Positions 26,920 to 34,526 of a stretch of DNA of 64,000 nucleotides are shown here, piece by piece. The notes below the pieces were generated by a model. That model was not told where the DNA came from. It did no database searches and was given only the letters and a program-made list of their open reading frames with translations. This stretch comes from Telluria antibiotica (GTDB taxonomy: Bacteria > Pseudomonadota > Gammaproteobacteria > Burkholderiales > Burkholderiaceae_D): positions 29,200 through 93,199 of the forward strand of contig NZ_JAAQOM010000023.1 of assembly GCF_011682055.1 (NCBI RefSeq), written 5' to 3'. Numbering within the stretch: the stretch's first letter is position 1; each line of letters starts with the position of its first letter. The position numbers and the translations under genes were made by a program.

Positions 26920-27123
26920 AGTTTCCCGAGAAGTGTAGTCCCTCGATTTGGGACATCTCTTTACAGGATTATAGGCTCTTGCAATTGAGAAAGATCAATA
27001 TTTAGAACGGTTATGCGTAAAAAAGACAATTTCGTATCTAAAAAGCTGCGCCGTGATAAAAATGATGTTCAGATAACAAACATGTCATTATTTACATGAT
27101 GCCGATACGGCAATCACGACAGG
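26920..27123. other. AT-rich intergenic region upstream of the GGDEF gene
   Basis: 204 bp, clearly lower in G+C than the flanks. It holds a small inverted repeat GTCCC-N7-GGGAC near 26940, several T-rich tracts and, close to the mdlB stop, a 4-bp hairpin GCCG-TAT-CGGC. It must contain the promoter of the cyclase gene; I could not fix a convincing -35/-10 pair. Confidence 0.4.
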
Positions 27124-28914
27124 TCAGACGCTCAGCTGCTGCAGCAGATACAGCCGCTGATACAGGCCGCCTTCGATGCGCATCAGGTCGTCGTGGCTGC
27201 CCGCTTCGCTGATGCGGCCGTGGTTCAGCACGACGATGCGGTCGGCGTCGCGGATCGTCGACAGGCGGTGCGCGATGGCGATGATCGTCACCTGGCCGCG
27301 CAACTCGTCGAGCGCCTGCTGGACGATCTGCTCCGTCTGGCTGTCGATGCGCGACGTCGCTTCGTCCAGCAGCAGGATGCGGGGCCGGCCCGCGAGCGCA
27401 CGCGCGATGGCGATCAGCTGCTTCTGCCCGGACGACAGGCGCGAGCCGCCTTCGCCCAGCGGCGTGTCGTAGCCTTGCTCGAGCCGCGCGATGAAGCCGT
27501 GCGCGTGCGCGGCGCGCGCGGCCGCCTCGATCGCTTCCTGCGGCAGGCCGCGTCCCATGTCGATGTTCTCGCGTGCCGATGCCGCGAGCAGGAACGGGTC
27601 TTGCGGGACGAGCCCGACCTCGGCGCGGAAGCGCTCGTTGCCAATGCCGGCCAGCGGCTCGCCGAACAGGGTGATCGTGCCGTGTTCGAACGGGTAGTAG
27701 CGCAGTAGCAGCGACAGCAGCGTGGACTTGCCGCTGCCGGTGTGGCCCACGATGCCGAAGAAGGCGCCTTGCGGGATGTCCAGCGACAGGTCGTGCAGCA
27801 CCGTCTGGCCGGGGACGTAGGCGAACGACAGGCCGCGCACGCGCACGGCCGGCACGTCCGCGGCAACGGGCTTTCGTTCGGAGACGGCGCGGCCGGCTGC
27901 ATGTTCTGCCGCACCCGCCTCGTCGAGCAGCGCGGCCACGCGCGCCGTCGCGACGACGGCCTGCTGCAGGCCGGAGAACTGCATCGTGATCTGGATGAGC
28001 GGTTCGACGACGCGCGCGATATAGCTGATGAACGCATACAGCACGCCCACTTCGACGGCATTCATGCTGCGCTGGCCGAAGCTGTAGATGACGACCGCGA
28101 GCAGCACGACGTTGAGGAAGTCGAGCGCGGGCCGCAGCAGGAAGGCATTGGCGCGCAGTTCGGCGACGCGCGCCGTGTAGTGCTGGTCGTTCGTGTGCGC
28201 GAAGCGCCGGCCGAAGCGGTGCTGCGCATTGTTCGCCTGCAGCACGCTCATGCCGCCGATCGATTCCGCCATCTGGCCGTTGATGTCGCTGCGCAGCGCC
28301 CGCGCGCGCGTGACGGCGGGCGCGGACAGCCGCTGGTACAGCCACACGATGCCCAGCACCGCGGGCACGAGCGCCAGCACGATCACCATCAGGTGCCAGT
28401 CCAGCCAGGCCATCGCGATCGACGTGCCCACCAGGACGATGCTGGAATCGAGGATCACGAACAGCACCTGGATGTACAGCGTCTTGACGGCTTCCGTGTC
28501 GTTCGTGACGCGGCTCACGAGCTGGCCCGTGATGGCGCGGTCGAAGAACGCCATCGGCAGCCGCAGCACGTGGCCGTAGACCCATTCGCGCAGCCGCTGC
28601 ACGGCGCGCATCGCGAGGCCGGACAGGCGCACGAGTTGCAGGAAGCGCAGCCACGAGGCGGCCCAGCCGAAGACGACGACGCCGGCCAGCAGCCACGCCA
28701 TGCGCGGCCAGTCGAGGCGGTGCGGCAGCAGGTGGTCGTCGATCAGCTTCTTGCCCAGCAGGGGGCCCAGCACTTCGAGTCCGGCCGCGACGACCAGCCA
28801 CACGGTAGCCCACGCGAGGTGGCGGCGGTCGGGATGCGCGGCGCGGCGCAGCAGGCCGGCCGCCTGGCGCGCCTGCGCCGCGGTGACGCTCTTTTTGATC
28901 TCTTCAGACGGCAT
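27124..28914 (-). CDS. mdlB: ABC exporter half-transporter, MdlB-like
   Basis: 596 aa: six-helix ABC_membrane domain then ATPase. The segments FDRAITGQLVSRVTNDTEAVKTLYI and VEVGVLYAFISYIARVVEPLIQIT match the E. coli MdlB pattern closely. Walker A GHTGSGKST, signature LSSGQKQLIAIARAL (SSG instead of SGG), Walker B ILLLDEATSRID. The start overlaps the end of the mdlA-like gene by 11 bp, so they are co-translated and should form a heterodimeric exporter; E. coli and Serratia relatives are linked to drug export. Confidence 0.9.
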   Translation of the reverse strand: MPSEEIKKSVTAAQARQAAGLLRRAAHPDRRHLAWATVWLVVAAGLEVLGPLLGKKLIDDHLLPHRLDWPRMAWLLAGVVVFGWAASWLRFLQLVRLSGLAMRAVQRLREWVYGHVLRLPMAFFDRAITGQLVSRVTNDTEAVKTLYIQVLFVILDSSIVLVGTSIAMAWLDWHLMVIVLALVPAVLGIVWLYQRLSAPAVTRARALRSDINGQMAESIGGMSVLQANNAQHRFGRRFAHTNDQHYTARVAELRANAFLLRPALDFLNVVLLAVVIYSFGQRSMNAVEVGVLYAFISYIARVVEPLIQITMQFSGLQQAVVATARVAALLDEAGAAEHAAGRAVSERKPVAADVPAVRVRGLSFAYVPGQTVLHDLSLDIPQGAFFGIVGHTGSGKSTLLSLLLRYYPFEHGTITLFGEPLAGIGNERFRAEVGLVPQDPFLLAASARENIDMGRGLPQEAIEAAARAAHAHGFIARLEQGYDTPLGEGGSRLSSGQKQLIAIARALAGRPRILLLDEATSRIDSQTEQIVQQALDELRGQVTIIAIAHRLSTIRDADRIVVLNHGRISEAGSHDDLMRIEGGLYQRLYLLQQLSV

Positions 28915-30655
28915 CGAGGCTGGCCTCCAGTTGCTGGTAGCGCCACTGGCTGGCGTACCAGCCGTCCAGGGCGAGCAGTTCGTCGTGCGTGCCGCGCTCC
29001 ACGATGCGGCCGTCGCGCAGCACGACGATCAGGTCCGCGTTGACGACGGCCGACAGGCGGTGGCTCGCGATGATGGCCGACAGTTCCGGGCGTTCGCGGC
29101 GCACGTCGTTCAAGTGGTCGAGGATGTTCGTTTCCGTGCCCGTGTCGACCGCGGACAGCGCATCGTCGAGCAGCAGCAGGGCGCTCGTGCCGAGGAGTGC
29201 GCGCGCGATCGCCACGCGCTGGCGCTGGCCGCCCGACAAGGTGATGCCTTTTTCGCCGACGGGCGTGTCGTAGCCGTCCGGGAAGCGCAGGATGTCGTCG
29301 TGGATGGCGGCCATCTTGGCCGCCTGCTCGATGTCCGCGCGCGACGCGCCGGGGCACGCGAGCGCGATGTTTTCCGCGATCGACGCCGAGAACAGGAACG
29401 ACTCCTGCGGCACCCAGCTGACGTGCGCGCGCAAGGTGGCGAGCGTGTACTCGTCCAGCGCGTGGCCGCCCCACGTGACGGTGCCGTGCTGCGGCGTGGC
29501 CTGGCGCAGCAGCACGCGCAGCAAGGTGGACTTGCCCGCGCCCGTCGCGCCCACGAGGCCAAGCGTCTTGCCCGGTTCCAGGCGCAGCGACACGTCGTCC
29601 AGTGCCGGACGCGCGTCGTCTCCGTAGCTGAAACGGACGTGGTCCAGCACGAGCGGGCCGCGCGCCAGCACGTCGACCGTGCCGTGGTCGTCGACGGTCA
29701 AGGGGGCGTCGAGCAGCGGCTGCAGGCGCGCCAGCGCGGCGCGTCCCCGTTCGATCAGCGACAGCACCCAGCCCGCCGCGAACATGGGCCAGATCAGCTG
29801 GCCCAGGTACATCGTGAAGCTCGTGAGGCTGCCGATCGTGATCTGGCCCTGCCACACGAGATAGCCGCCGAGACCCAGCGTGAGGCCCGTGGCCGCGGTG
29901 AGCGTGAGGCCGACGGCCGGTTCGTACGCGGCTTCCCATTTCTGTGCCGCGAGGCTGGCGTCGGCGGCGCGCGCCGCGAGCTGTGCGAACTGGTCGGCGC
30001 TGCGCTGTTCGAGGCCGAGGGCGCGCAAGGTACGCACGCCGGACAGCGTTTCCTGCACGTGGTCGTTGAGCGCCGAGAAGCGCTTCAGCGAATCGGTGGA
30101 CGCCTTGTGGATGTGGCCGGAGATGCGCCAGAACGCCAGCGCCATCAGCGGAAACGGCAGCAGGGCGATCGTCGTGAGGCGCCAGTCGACGCCGAGGAAC
30201 ATGATGCCCAGCACCATGACGAGCGTGAGCGTGCCGTCGAAGCCGGCCAGCATCGCCTCGCCGGCGGCCTGCTCGATGGCGTCGATGTCGTTGGTGCCGA
30301 GCGCCATCAGGTCGCCCGTGCGCTGGCGCTGGAAGAACGCGGGACCTTGCGCGGCCAGGCGGTCGTACAGCTTCGTGCGCAGTTCCACGCCGAGCCGGTA
30401 CGACGCGGAATACAGGCGCAGGCGCCACGCGACGCGCAGCCCGTAGATGGCGAGGCCGAGCCCGAGCAGCTGGCATATCTGGATGACGAGGTCGTGCCCG
30501 GCCAGGCGGTGCGCGGCGAGGCCGTCGATCATCGCACCGACCTTGCGCGGCACGAGCACGGTGCACAACGCCACGCCGAACAGCATCACCGCCGACGACG
30601 CATAGGAACGCCAGTGACGGCGCACGAAGCCGCCGATCAGCCTTGCCAGACCCAT
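28904..30655 (-). CDS. mdlA: ABC exporter half-transporter, MdlA-like
   Basis: 583 aa from ATG 30655, which has CAGGA eight bases upstream; the frame stays open to a TTG at 30688 but that lies within the terminator of the preceding gene. RTGDLMALGTNDIDAIEQAAGEA and SFTMYLGQLIWPMFAAGWVLSLIERG are the MdlA hallmarks. Walker A GATGAGKST, signature LSGGQRQRVAIARAL, Walker B LLLLDDALSAVD (Asp instead of the catalytic Glu), a common asymmetry in heterodimeric exporters, so this half may be the degenerate ATPase site. Confidence 0.9.
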   Translation of the reverse strand: MGLARLIGGFVRRHWRSYASSAVMLFGVALCTVLVPRKVGAMIDGLAAHRLAGHDLVIQICQLLGLGLAIYGLRVAWRLRLYSASYRLGVELRTKLYDRLAAQGPAFFQRQRTGDLMALGTNDIDAIEQAAGEAMLAGFDGTLTLVMVLGIMFLGVDWRLTTIALLPFPLMALAFWRISGHIHKASTDSLKRFSALNDHVQETLSGVRTLRALGLEQRSADQFAQLAARAADASLAAQKWEAAYEPAVGLTLTAATGLTLGLGGYLVWQGQITIGSLTSFTMYLGQLIWPMFAAGWVLSLIERGRAALARLQPLLDAPLTVDDHGTVDVLARGPLVLDHVRFSYGDDARPALDDVSLRLEPGKTLGLVGATGAGKSTLLRVLLRQATPQHGTVTWGGHALDEYTLATLRAHVSWVPQESFLFSASIAENIALACPGASRADIEQAAKMAAIHDDILRFPDGYDTPVGEKGITLSGGQRQRVAIARALLGTSALLLLDDALSAVDTGTETNILDHLNDVRRERPELSAIIASHRLSAVVNADLIVVLRDGRIVERGTHDELLALDGWYASQWRYQQLEASLDAV

Positions 30656-30684
30656 TGAAGCATCCTGTTGATTGGTGGGGCGTG

Positions 30685-30714
30685 CCAAAAGAAAAAGCGG
30701 GCACGCGGCCCGCT
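30685..30714 (-). terminator. Rho-independent terminator, minus strand
   Basis: Perfect 7-bp stem AGCGGGC / GCCCGCT (30696-30702 and 30708-30714) with a 5-nt loop, followed on the minus strand by TTTTCTTTT. It would end transcripts coming from the phasin gene before mdlA. Confidence 0.8.
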
Positions 30715-30737
30715 AATGTACTATTTTTTGATCGTCG

Positions 30738-30833
30738 GCGTGGGCGGCCCTCGCCCACGCGGACGTATGCATTGTGCCGGCGTCACGCGTGGGCACGTTT
30801 CATTCGAGGCCCCCGGCCTCGAATGCCCACCCT
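30738..30833. repeat. Palindromic intergenic repeat, full copy
   Basis: Variant copy lacking the extreme left GTAG end. Left hairpin GTGGGCGGCCCTCGCCCAC, middle spacer, then the right arm with a perfect 11-bp stem (30801-30825) around CCC, ending GCCCACCCTGC. The 11-bp stem differs in sequence from the one at 7496-7522 but keeps pairing and loop. Confidence 0.8.
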
Positions 30834-30845
30834 GCTGATTTGCCC

Positions 30846-30883
30846 GTAGGGTGGGCGCCCCTGCGCCCACGCGGACGTTGGCG
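30846..30883. repeat. Palindromic intergenic repeat, left-half copy
   Basis: GTAGGGTGGGC followed by GCCCCTGC and GCCCACGCGGACGTTGGCG: the left half of the family only, directly after the full copy at 30738-30833 and 2 bp from the phasin stop codon. Confidence 0.75.
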
Positions 30884-30885
30884 TC

Positions 30886-31728
30886 TTACTTCTTGCGCGA
30901 CGAGCGCGTCGACTTGCCACCTTGCGTCACGACGCGCAGCGGCGGCGTGGTGTCGGCCGGCGTGACGATCGGCAGGTCGACCTGCGGGCCCGCTTCCAGC
31001 GGCACGGTGGAGGCGATCGGATGCTCGGCGGCGGCCGGTTTCGGCGCCACCTCGTTCAAGGCCTTGGCCAGCGGCTTGGCCTTGGCGGGCGGCACGTCGT
31101 CGGCGATGGCCGTCTCCACCGGATCGGGCGCGGGCGCCGCCGGTGCCGCGGCCACGGCCTCCGTCACGGTCGTCGTCGGAGCCTCTGCCGGCGCGGCGTC
31201 GATGTGTGCGTGCGCGTGCACCAGCGGGTCGGCGCCGTGGGCGACTGCATCCAGCGCCGCCTCGGCCATCGCACCACCCGTGTCGATGGCGGCCTGGGCG
31301 ATCTCGCTGTTGACGGTCGCGGCATCGGCCGTCGCGATGGCCGCCTGCTCCATCAATTGCGGCACGGACGTCGGGACGTTCATCGTCGCGGCGGGGACCA
31401 ACTGCAGCGGCGACGGCTGCGTGCTCCACATGCGCTCGTGGGTGCCAGTGGCGATGCCCAGCAGCTCGCGGCCGTAGGAAAAGAATTGTTGCCACTGCCC
31501 CTGGGCCGTCGAGCCGATAGCGAATAAATCGCGCGGGTTATTCACCTCGAGCAATTGCTTGAACGTGCCCGCGGCTTGTTCGACCGATGCGCGCGAGGTC
31601 TTCATGTTGAGTGCAATCAGCTGTTCAGCGCTGTCGAGCGCGCGCTGGCTCAAGGCCCGGAACACGTCGAGCTGGGCTTCCCATTGGGACTTGCGGACGG
31701 CGGACAACTGTTCGGAAAGTGAAGTCAT
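30886..31728 (-). CDS. phaP: Phasin family protein
   Basis: 280 aa; ATG 31728 with AAGGAA upstream. The first 130 residues are the phasin domain (QWEAQLDVFRALSQRALDSAEQLIALNMKTSRASVEQAAGTF; LFAIGSTAQGQWQQFFSYGRELL), helical and coating polyhydroxyalkanoate granules. The C-terminal half is an Ala/Pro-rich tail ending in a basic GGKSTRSSRKK, longer than in minimal PhaP (about 190 aa) and reminiscent of PHA-granule proteins that also touch DNA. A terminator follows at 30685-30714. Confidence 0.88.
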   Translation of the reverse strand: MTSLSEQLSAVRKSQWEAQLDVFRALSQRALDSAEQLIALNMKTSRASVEQAAGTFKQLLEVNNPRDLFAIGSTAQGQWQQFFSYGRELLGIATGTHERMWSTQPSPLQLVPAATMNVPTSVPQLMEQAAIATADAATVNSEIAQAAIDTGGAMAEAALDAVAHGADPLVHAHAHIDAAPAEAPTTTVTEAVAAAPAAPAPDPVETAIADDVPPAKAKPLAKALNEVAPKPAAAEHPIASTVPLEAGPQVDLPIVTPADTTPPLRVVTQGGKSTRSSRKK

Positions 31729-31770
31729 CTGGGTTCCTTGTCTTTCAGGTTATAACCATTAGGTTTATGA

Positions 31771-31859
31771 TGCACTGCAATAAATATCAGTGTAAATGGC
31801 TTTATGCGGGTTGAAAAGCGAATTCTATGTTGTTTTTATAAGGAAATCTTGCGGTGCAG
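31771..31859. promoter_or_regulatory. Two TGC-rich PhaR-like sites upstream of the phasin gene
   Basis: TGCACTGCAA at 31771-31780 and TGCGGTGCAG at 31850-31859 (reverse complement CTGCACCGCA) lie 43 and 122 bp before the phasin start. TGC-rich elements of this type are bound by the PHA-responsive repressor PhaR in other proteobacteria. No phaR is in the window. Confidence 0.35.
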
Positions 31860-31881
31860 CATTAGAGTTTGATATACATCA

Positions 31882-31908
31882 TTGACAAGATGATCATCGT
31901 GGTAATCT
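31882..31908 (+). promoter_or_regulatory. Possible codA promoter with palindrome
   Basis: TTGACA (31882-31887) and TAATCT (31903-31908), spacing 15, with a perfect palindrome GATGATCATC (31889-31898) between them that could be an operator. The spacing is short, so this is tentative. Confidence 0.35.
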
Positions 31909-31941
31909 GATGTGGTGCCAACTCATCAGGAGTCTTCCAGC

Positions 31942-33228
31942 ATGGACCTCGTCTTCCGCAACGCCACCCTGCCGGACGGCCGCCGCGCCGACATCGGCAT
32001 CGACGGTGGCCGTATCGCCGCCGTCGAGCCCGCGTTAGCGCAGCAAGGTGCGCGCGAGATCGACGTCGGCGGCGACCTCGTGACCCCGCCGTTCGTCGAC
32101 GCCCATTTCCACATGGACGCCACGCTCAGCTACGGCCTGCCGCGCGTGAACGAATCCGGTACGCTGCTGGAGGGCATCGCGCTGTGGGGCGAGCTCAAGC
32201 CGCAACTGGCGCAGGAGGCGCTCGTCGAGCGCGCGTTGCGCTACTGCGACTGGGCCGTCGCGCGGGGGCTGCTCGCGATCCGCACGCACGTCGACGTGTG
32301 CGACGACCGGCTGCTCGCAGTGGAAGCGCTGCTCGACGTGAAGCGCCGCGTCGCGCCGTACGTCGACATGCAACTCGTCGCGTTTCCGCAGGACGGCCTG
32401 CTGCGCAGCCCGACGGCCCTCGCGAACCTGAAGCGCGCGATTCGCATGGGCGTCGATGTCGTCGGCGGCATCCCGCATTTCGAGCGCACGATGGCCGATG
32501 GCGCCGAATCCGTGCGGCTGCTGTGCGAATTCGCGGCGGAACATGGCCTGATGGTCGATATGCATTGCGACGAAAGCGACGACCCGCTGTCGCGTCACAT
32601 CGAGACCCTGGCCGCGGAAACCTTGCGCCTGGGCTTGCAGGGCCGCGTGGCCGGGTCGCACCTGACGTCCATGCATTCGATGGACAATTACTATGTGAGC
32701 AAGCTGCTGCCGCTGATGGTGGAATCCGGCGTCGCCGCGATCGCGAATCCGCTGATCAACATCACCTTGCAGGGCCGCCACGACACGTATCCGAAGCGGC
32801 GCGGCATGACCCGCGTACCGGAACTGCTGGCGGCCGGCGTGCCGGTGGCGTTCGGCCACGATTGCGTGATGGACCCGTGGTACGGCCTCGGCTCCGGCGA
32901 CATGCTGGAAGTGGCGCACATGGGACTGCACGTCGCGCAGATGACGGGGCAGGCCGCGATGCGCCAGTGCTTCCAGGCCGTCACCGAGACGCCGGCGCGC
33001 ATCCTCGGCCTCGCCGGCTACGGCATCGCGCCGGGGTGCCGCGCCGACCTCGTCTGGCTCGATGCCGGGGACCCCGTCGAGGCGATCCGCCTGCTCGCGG
33101 CGCGCCGGCTCGTGCTGCGCGCGGGACGGGTCGTCAGCGAGGCGCCGCCCGCGCACGCGACCTTGCACTTGCCTGGCCGGCCGGCGACCGTCGATTTCCG
33201 TTTGGAACGTCAGAAGCAGGCGGGGTAG
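31942..33228 (+). CDS. codA: Cytosine deaminase
   Basis: 428 aa, the same length as E. coli CodA (427). ATG 31942 with CAGGAG upstream. Metal-dependent amidohydrolase motifs are all present: DAHFHMD (H-x-H), IRTHVDVCD, VAFPQDGLL, the catalytic HCDES, SHLTSMHSMD and FGHDCVMDPWYGLGSGDML. It converts cytosine to uracil and ammonia in the cytoplasm. No cytosine permease is adjacent; the NCS1-like domain in the window belongs to the sensor kinase 20 kb away. Confidence 0.95.
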   Translation: MDLVFRNATLPDGRRADIGIDGGRIAAVEPALAQQGAREIDVGGDLVTPPFVDAHFHMDATLSYGLPRVNESGTLLEGIALWGELKPQLAQEALVERALRYCDWAVARGLLAIRTHVDVCDDRLLAVEALLDVKRRVAPYVDMQLVAFPQDGLLRSPTALANLKRAIRMGVDVVGGIPHFERTMADGAESVRLLCEFAAEHGLMVDMHCDESDDPLSRHIETLAAETLRLGLQGRVAGSHLTSMHSMDNYYVSKLLPLMVESGVAAIANPLINITLQGRHDTYPKRRGMTRVPELLAAGVPVAFGHDCVMDPWYGLGSGDMLEVAHMGLHVAQMTGQAAMRQCFQAVTETPARILGLAGYGIAPGCRADLVWLDAGDPVEAIRLLAARRLVLRAGRVVSEAPPAHATLHLPGRPATVDFRLERQKQAG

Positions 33229-33361
33229 TAACGCACGGCACGAAATCTTTCCTAACTTAATTCAACGGAAATTTTCTACGCCCGGTTGCGGGTTTGGCAG
33301 CCGTGCAGCCAAATCATTAGGTAAAATCTTGCGCTTTCGATACATCCGAGCAGGGCACGCA

Positions 33362-33892
33362 GTGAAAGATATCCAGATCCGTCCAGCAACTGAAAGCGAT
33401 TTCAATGCGATGTGGACCATCTTCCAGGCGCACGCGGCCGAGGGCGAAACGTATGCCCAGGATGCCGGGACGAGCCGCGAAGAGACGTACGACTACTGGT
33501 TCGCGCCCGAGGCCTCGACCTATGTCGCCGTGCGCGGCGAGGACCGCATCCTCGGGATGTACAAGCTGCAGCCGAACCACGTGGGGCGCGGTGCGCACGT
33601 GGCGAACGCATCGTACATGGTGAGCCCGAACGCGCAGGGTGTCGGCGTGGGCCACCTGCTCGGGGAGCACAGCATCGGCGAGGCACGGCGCCAGGGCTAT
33701 CTCGCCATGCAGTTCAACTTCGTCGTCAGCACGAACAACCCGGCGATCCACCTGTGGAAGCGGCTCGGCTTTTCCATCGTCGGCACCTTGCCCAAGGCTT
33801 ACCGGCACCGCCGGCTGGGCTATGTCGACGCGTACGTGATGTACAAGCTGCTCGACGACCCGGCGCGCTGGCCGCTGCCGGAAGACGACTGA
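33362..33892 (+). CDS. GNAT family N-acetyltransferase
   Basis: 176 aa from GTG 33362 (MKDIQIRPATESDFNAMW). Acetyl-CoA loop SPNAQGVGVGHLLGEHSI and the C-terminal NNPAIHLWKRLGFSIVGTLPKAYRHRR define a full GNAT domain, phosphinothricin-acetyltransferase-like. Ribosome site is weak (GAGCAGGG). It ends 3 bp before the next acetyltransferase gene. Substrate unknown. Confidence 0.85.
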   Translation: MKDIQIRPATESDFNAMWTIFQAHAAEGETYAQDAGTSREETYDYWFAPEASTYVAVRGEDRILGMYKLQPNHVGRGAHVANASYMVSPNAQGVGVGHLLGEHSIGEARRQGYLAMQFNFVVSTNNPAIHLWKRLGFSIVGTLPKAYRHRRLGYVDAYVMYKLLDDPARWPLPEDD

Positions 33893-33895
33893 CGC

Positions 33896-34426
33896 GTGGA
33901 CGTCGCCGCGACAGCGCGCCTGCGCCTGCGTACCGCCCACCTCGGCGATGCCGACTTCTACCTCGCGCTCGTCAACGACCCCGGCTTCCTCGAGCACATC
34001 GGCGACCGCGGCATCCGCACGCGCGACGATGCCGTGCAGGCGCTGCTCGACGGGCCCATGGCCATGCAGCGTGTGCGCGGCCATTCGCTGTATGTCGTCG
34101 AGTTGAAGGAGGGCGGGGCGCCGATCGGCATGTGCGGCCTGATCAAGCGCGACACGCTGGACGGCATCGACATCGGCTATGCCTACCTCGCCGCGCATCG
34201 CGGCCGCGGCTATGCCTACGAGGCCGGCATGGCCGTGCTGGGCCTCGCGCCGACGCTCGGGCTCACGCGCGTGCTGGCGATCACGTCGCCGAACAACGTG
34301 GCGTCGAACGGACTGCTGCGCAAGATGGGGATGCGGTTCGAACGCTTCATGCACCTCGTGCCAGGCGATGCGGGGAGCAACCTGTACAGCATTGATATTA
34401 GACAGCTTTCAAAAGATATCAGATAG
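33896..34426 (+). CDS. GNAT family N-acetyltransferase, RimJ/RimL type
   Basis: 176 aa, GTG 33896. RLRLRTAHLGDADFYLALVNDPGF is the RimL-like N-terminus; AHRGRGYAYEAGMAV is the acetyl-CoA loop, and ITSPNNVASNGLLRKMGMRFE the C-terminal motif. Tandem with the previous GNAT gene at 3 bp, so co-translated. Its last codons are AT-rich. Substrate unknown; RimL-type proteins modify N-termini or small amines. Confidence 0.85.
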   Translation: MDVAATARLRLRTAHLGDADFYLALVNDPGFLEHIGDRGIRTRDDAVQALLDGPMAMQRVRGHSLYVVELKEGGAPIGMCGLIKRDTLDGIDIGYAYLAAHRGRGYAYEAGMAVLGLAPTLGLTRVLAITSPNNVASNGLLRKMGMRFERFMHLVPGDAGSNLYSIDIRQLSKDIR

Positions 34427-34526
34427 CTTACACATCGTTGCCTAACGGATACAAATACTCACGAATTGTAACGACGACATTGGCTTTCTAGTTTCGCGTG
34501 GTCATCATTCAGGCTGGCTTATGTGA

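Noticed and set aside
31882..33228. Functional link between cytosine deaminase and the NCS1-like domain as a transport pair
   Set aside because: They are 20 kb apart and the NCS1 domain is part of a sensor kinase; no evidence for a shared operon.
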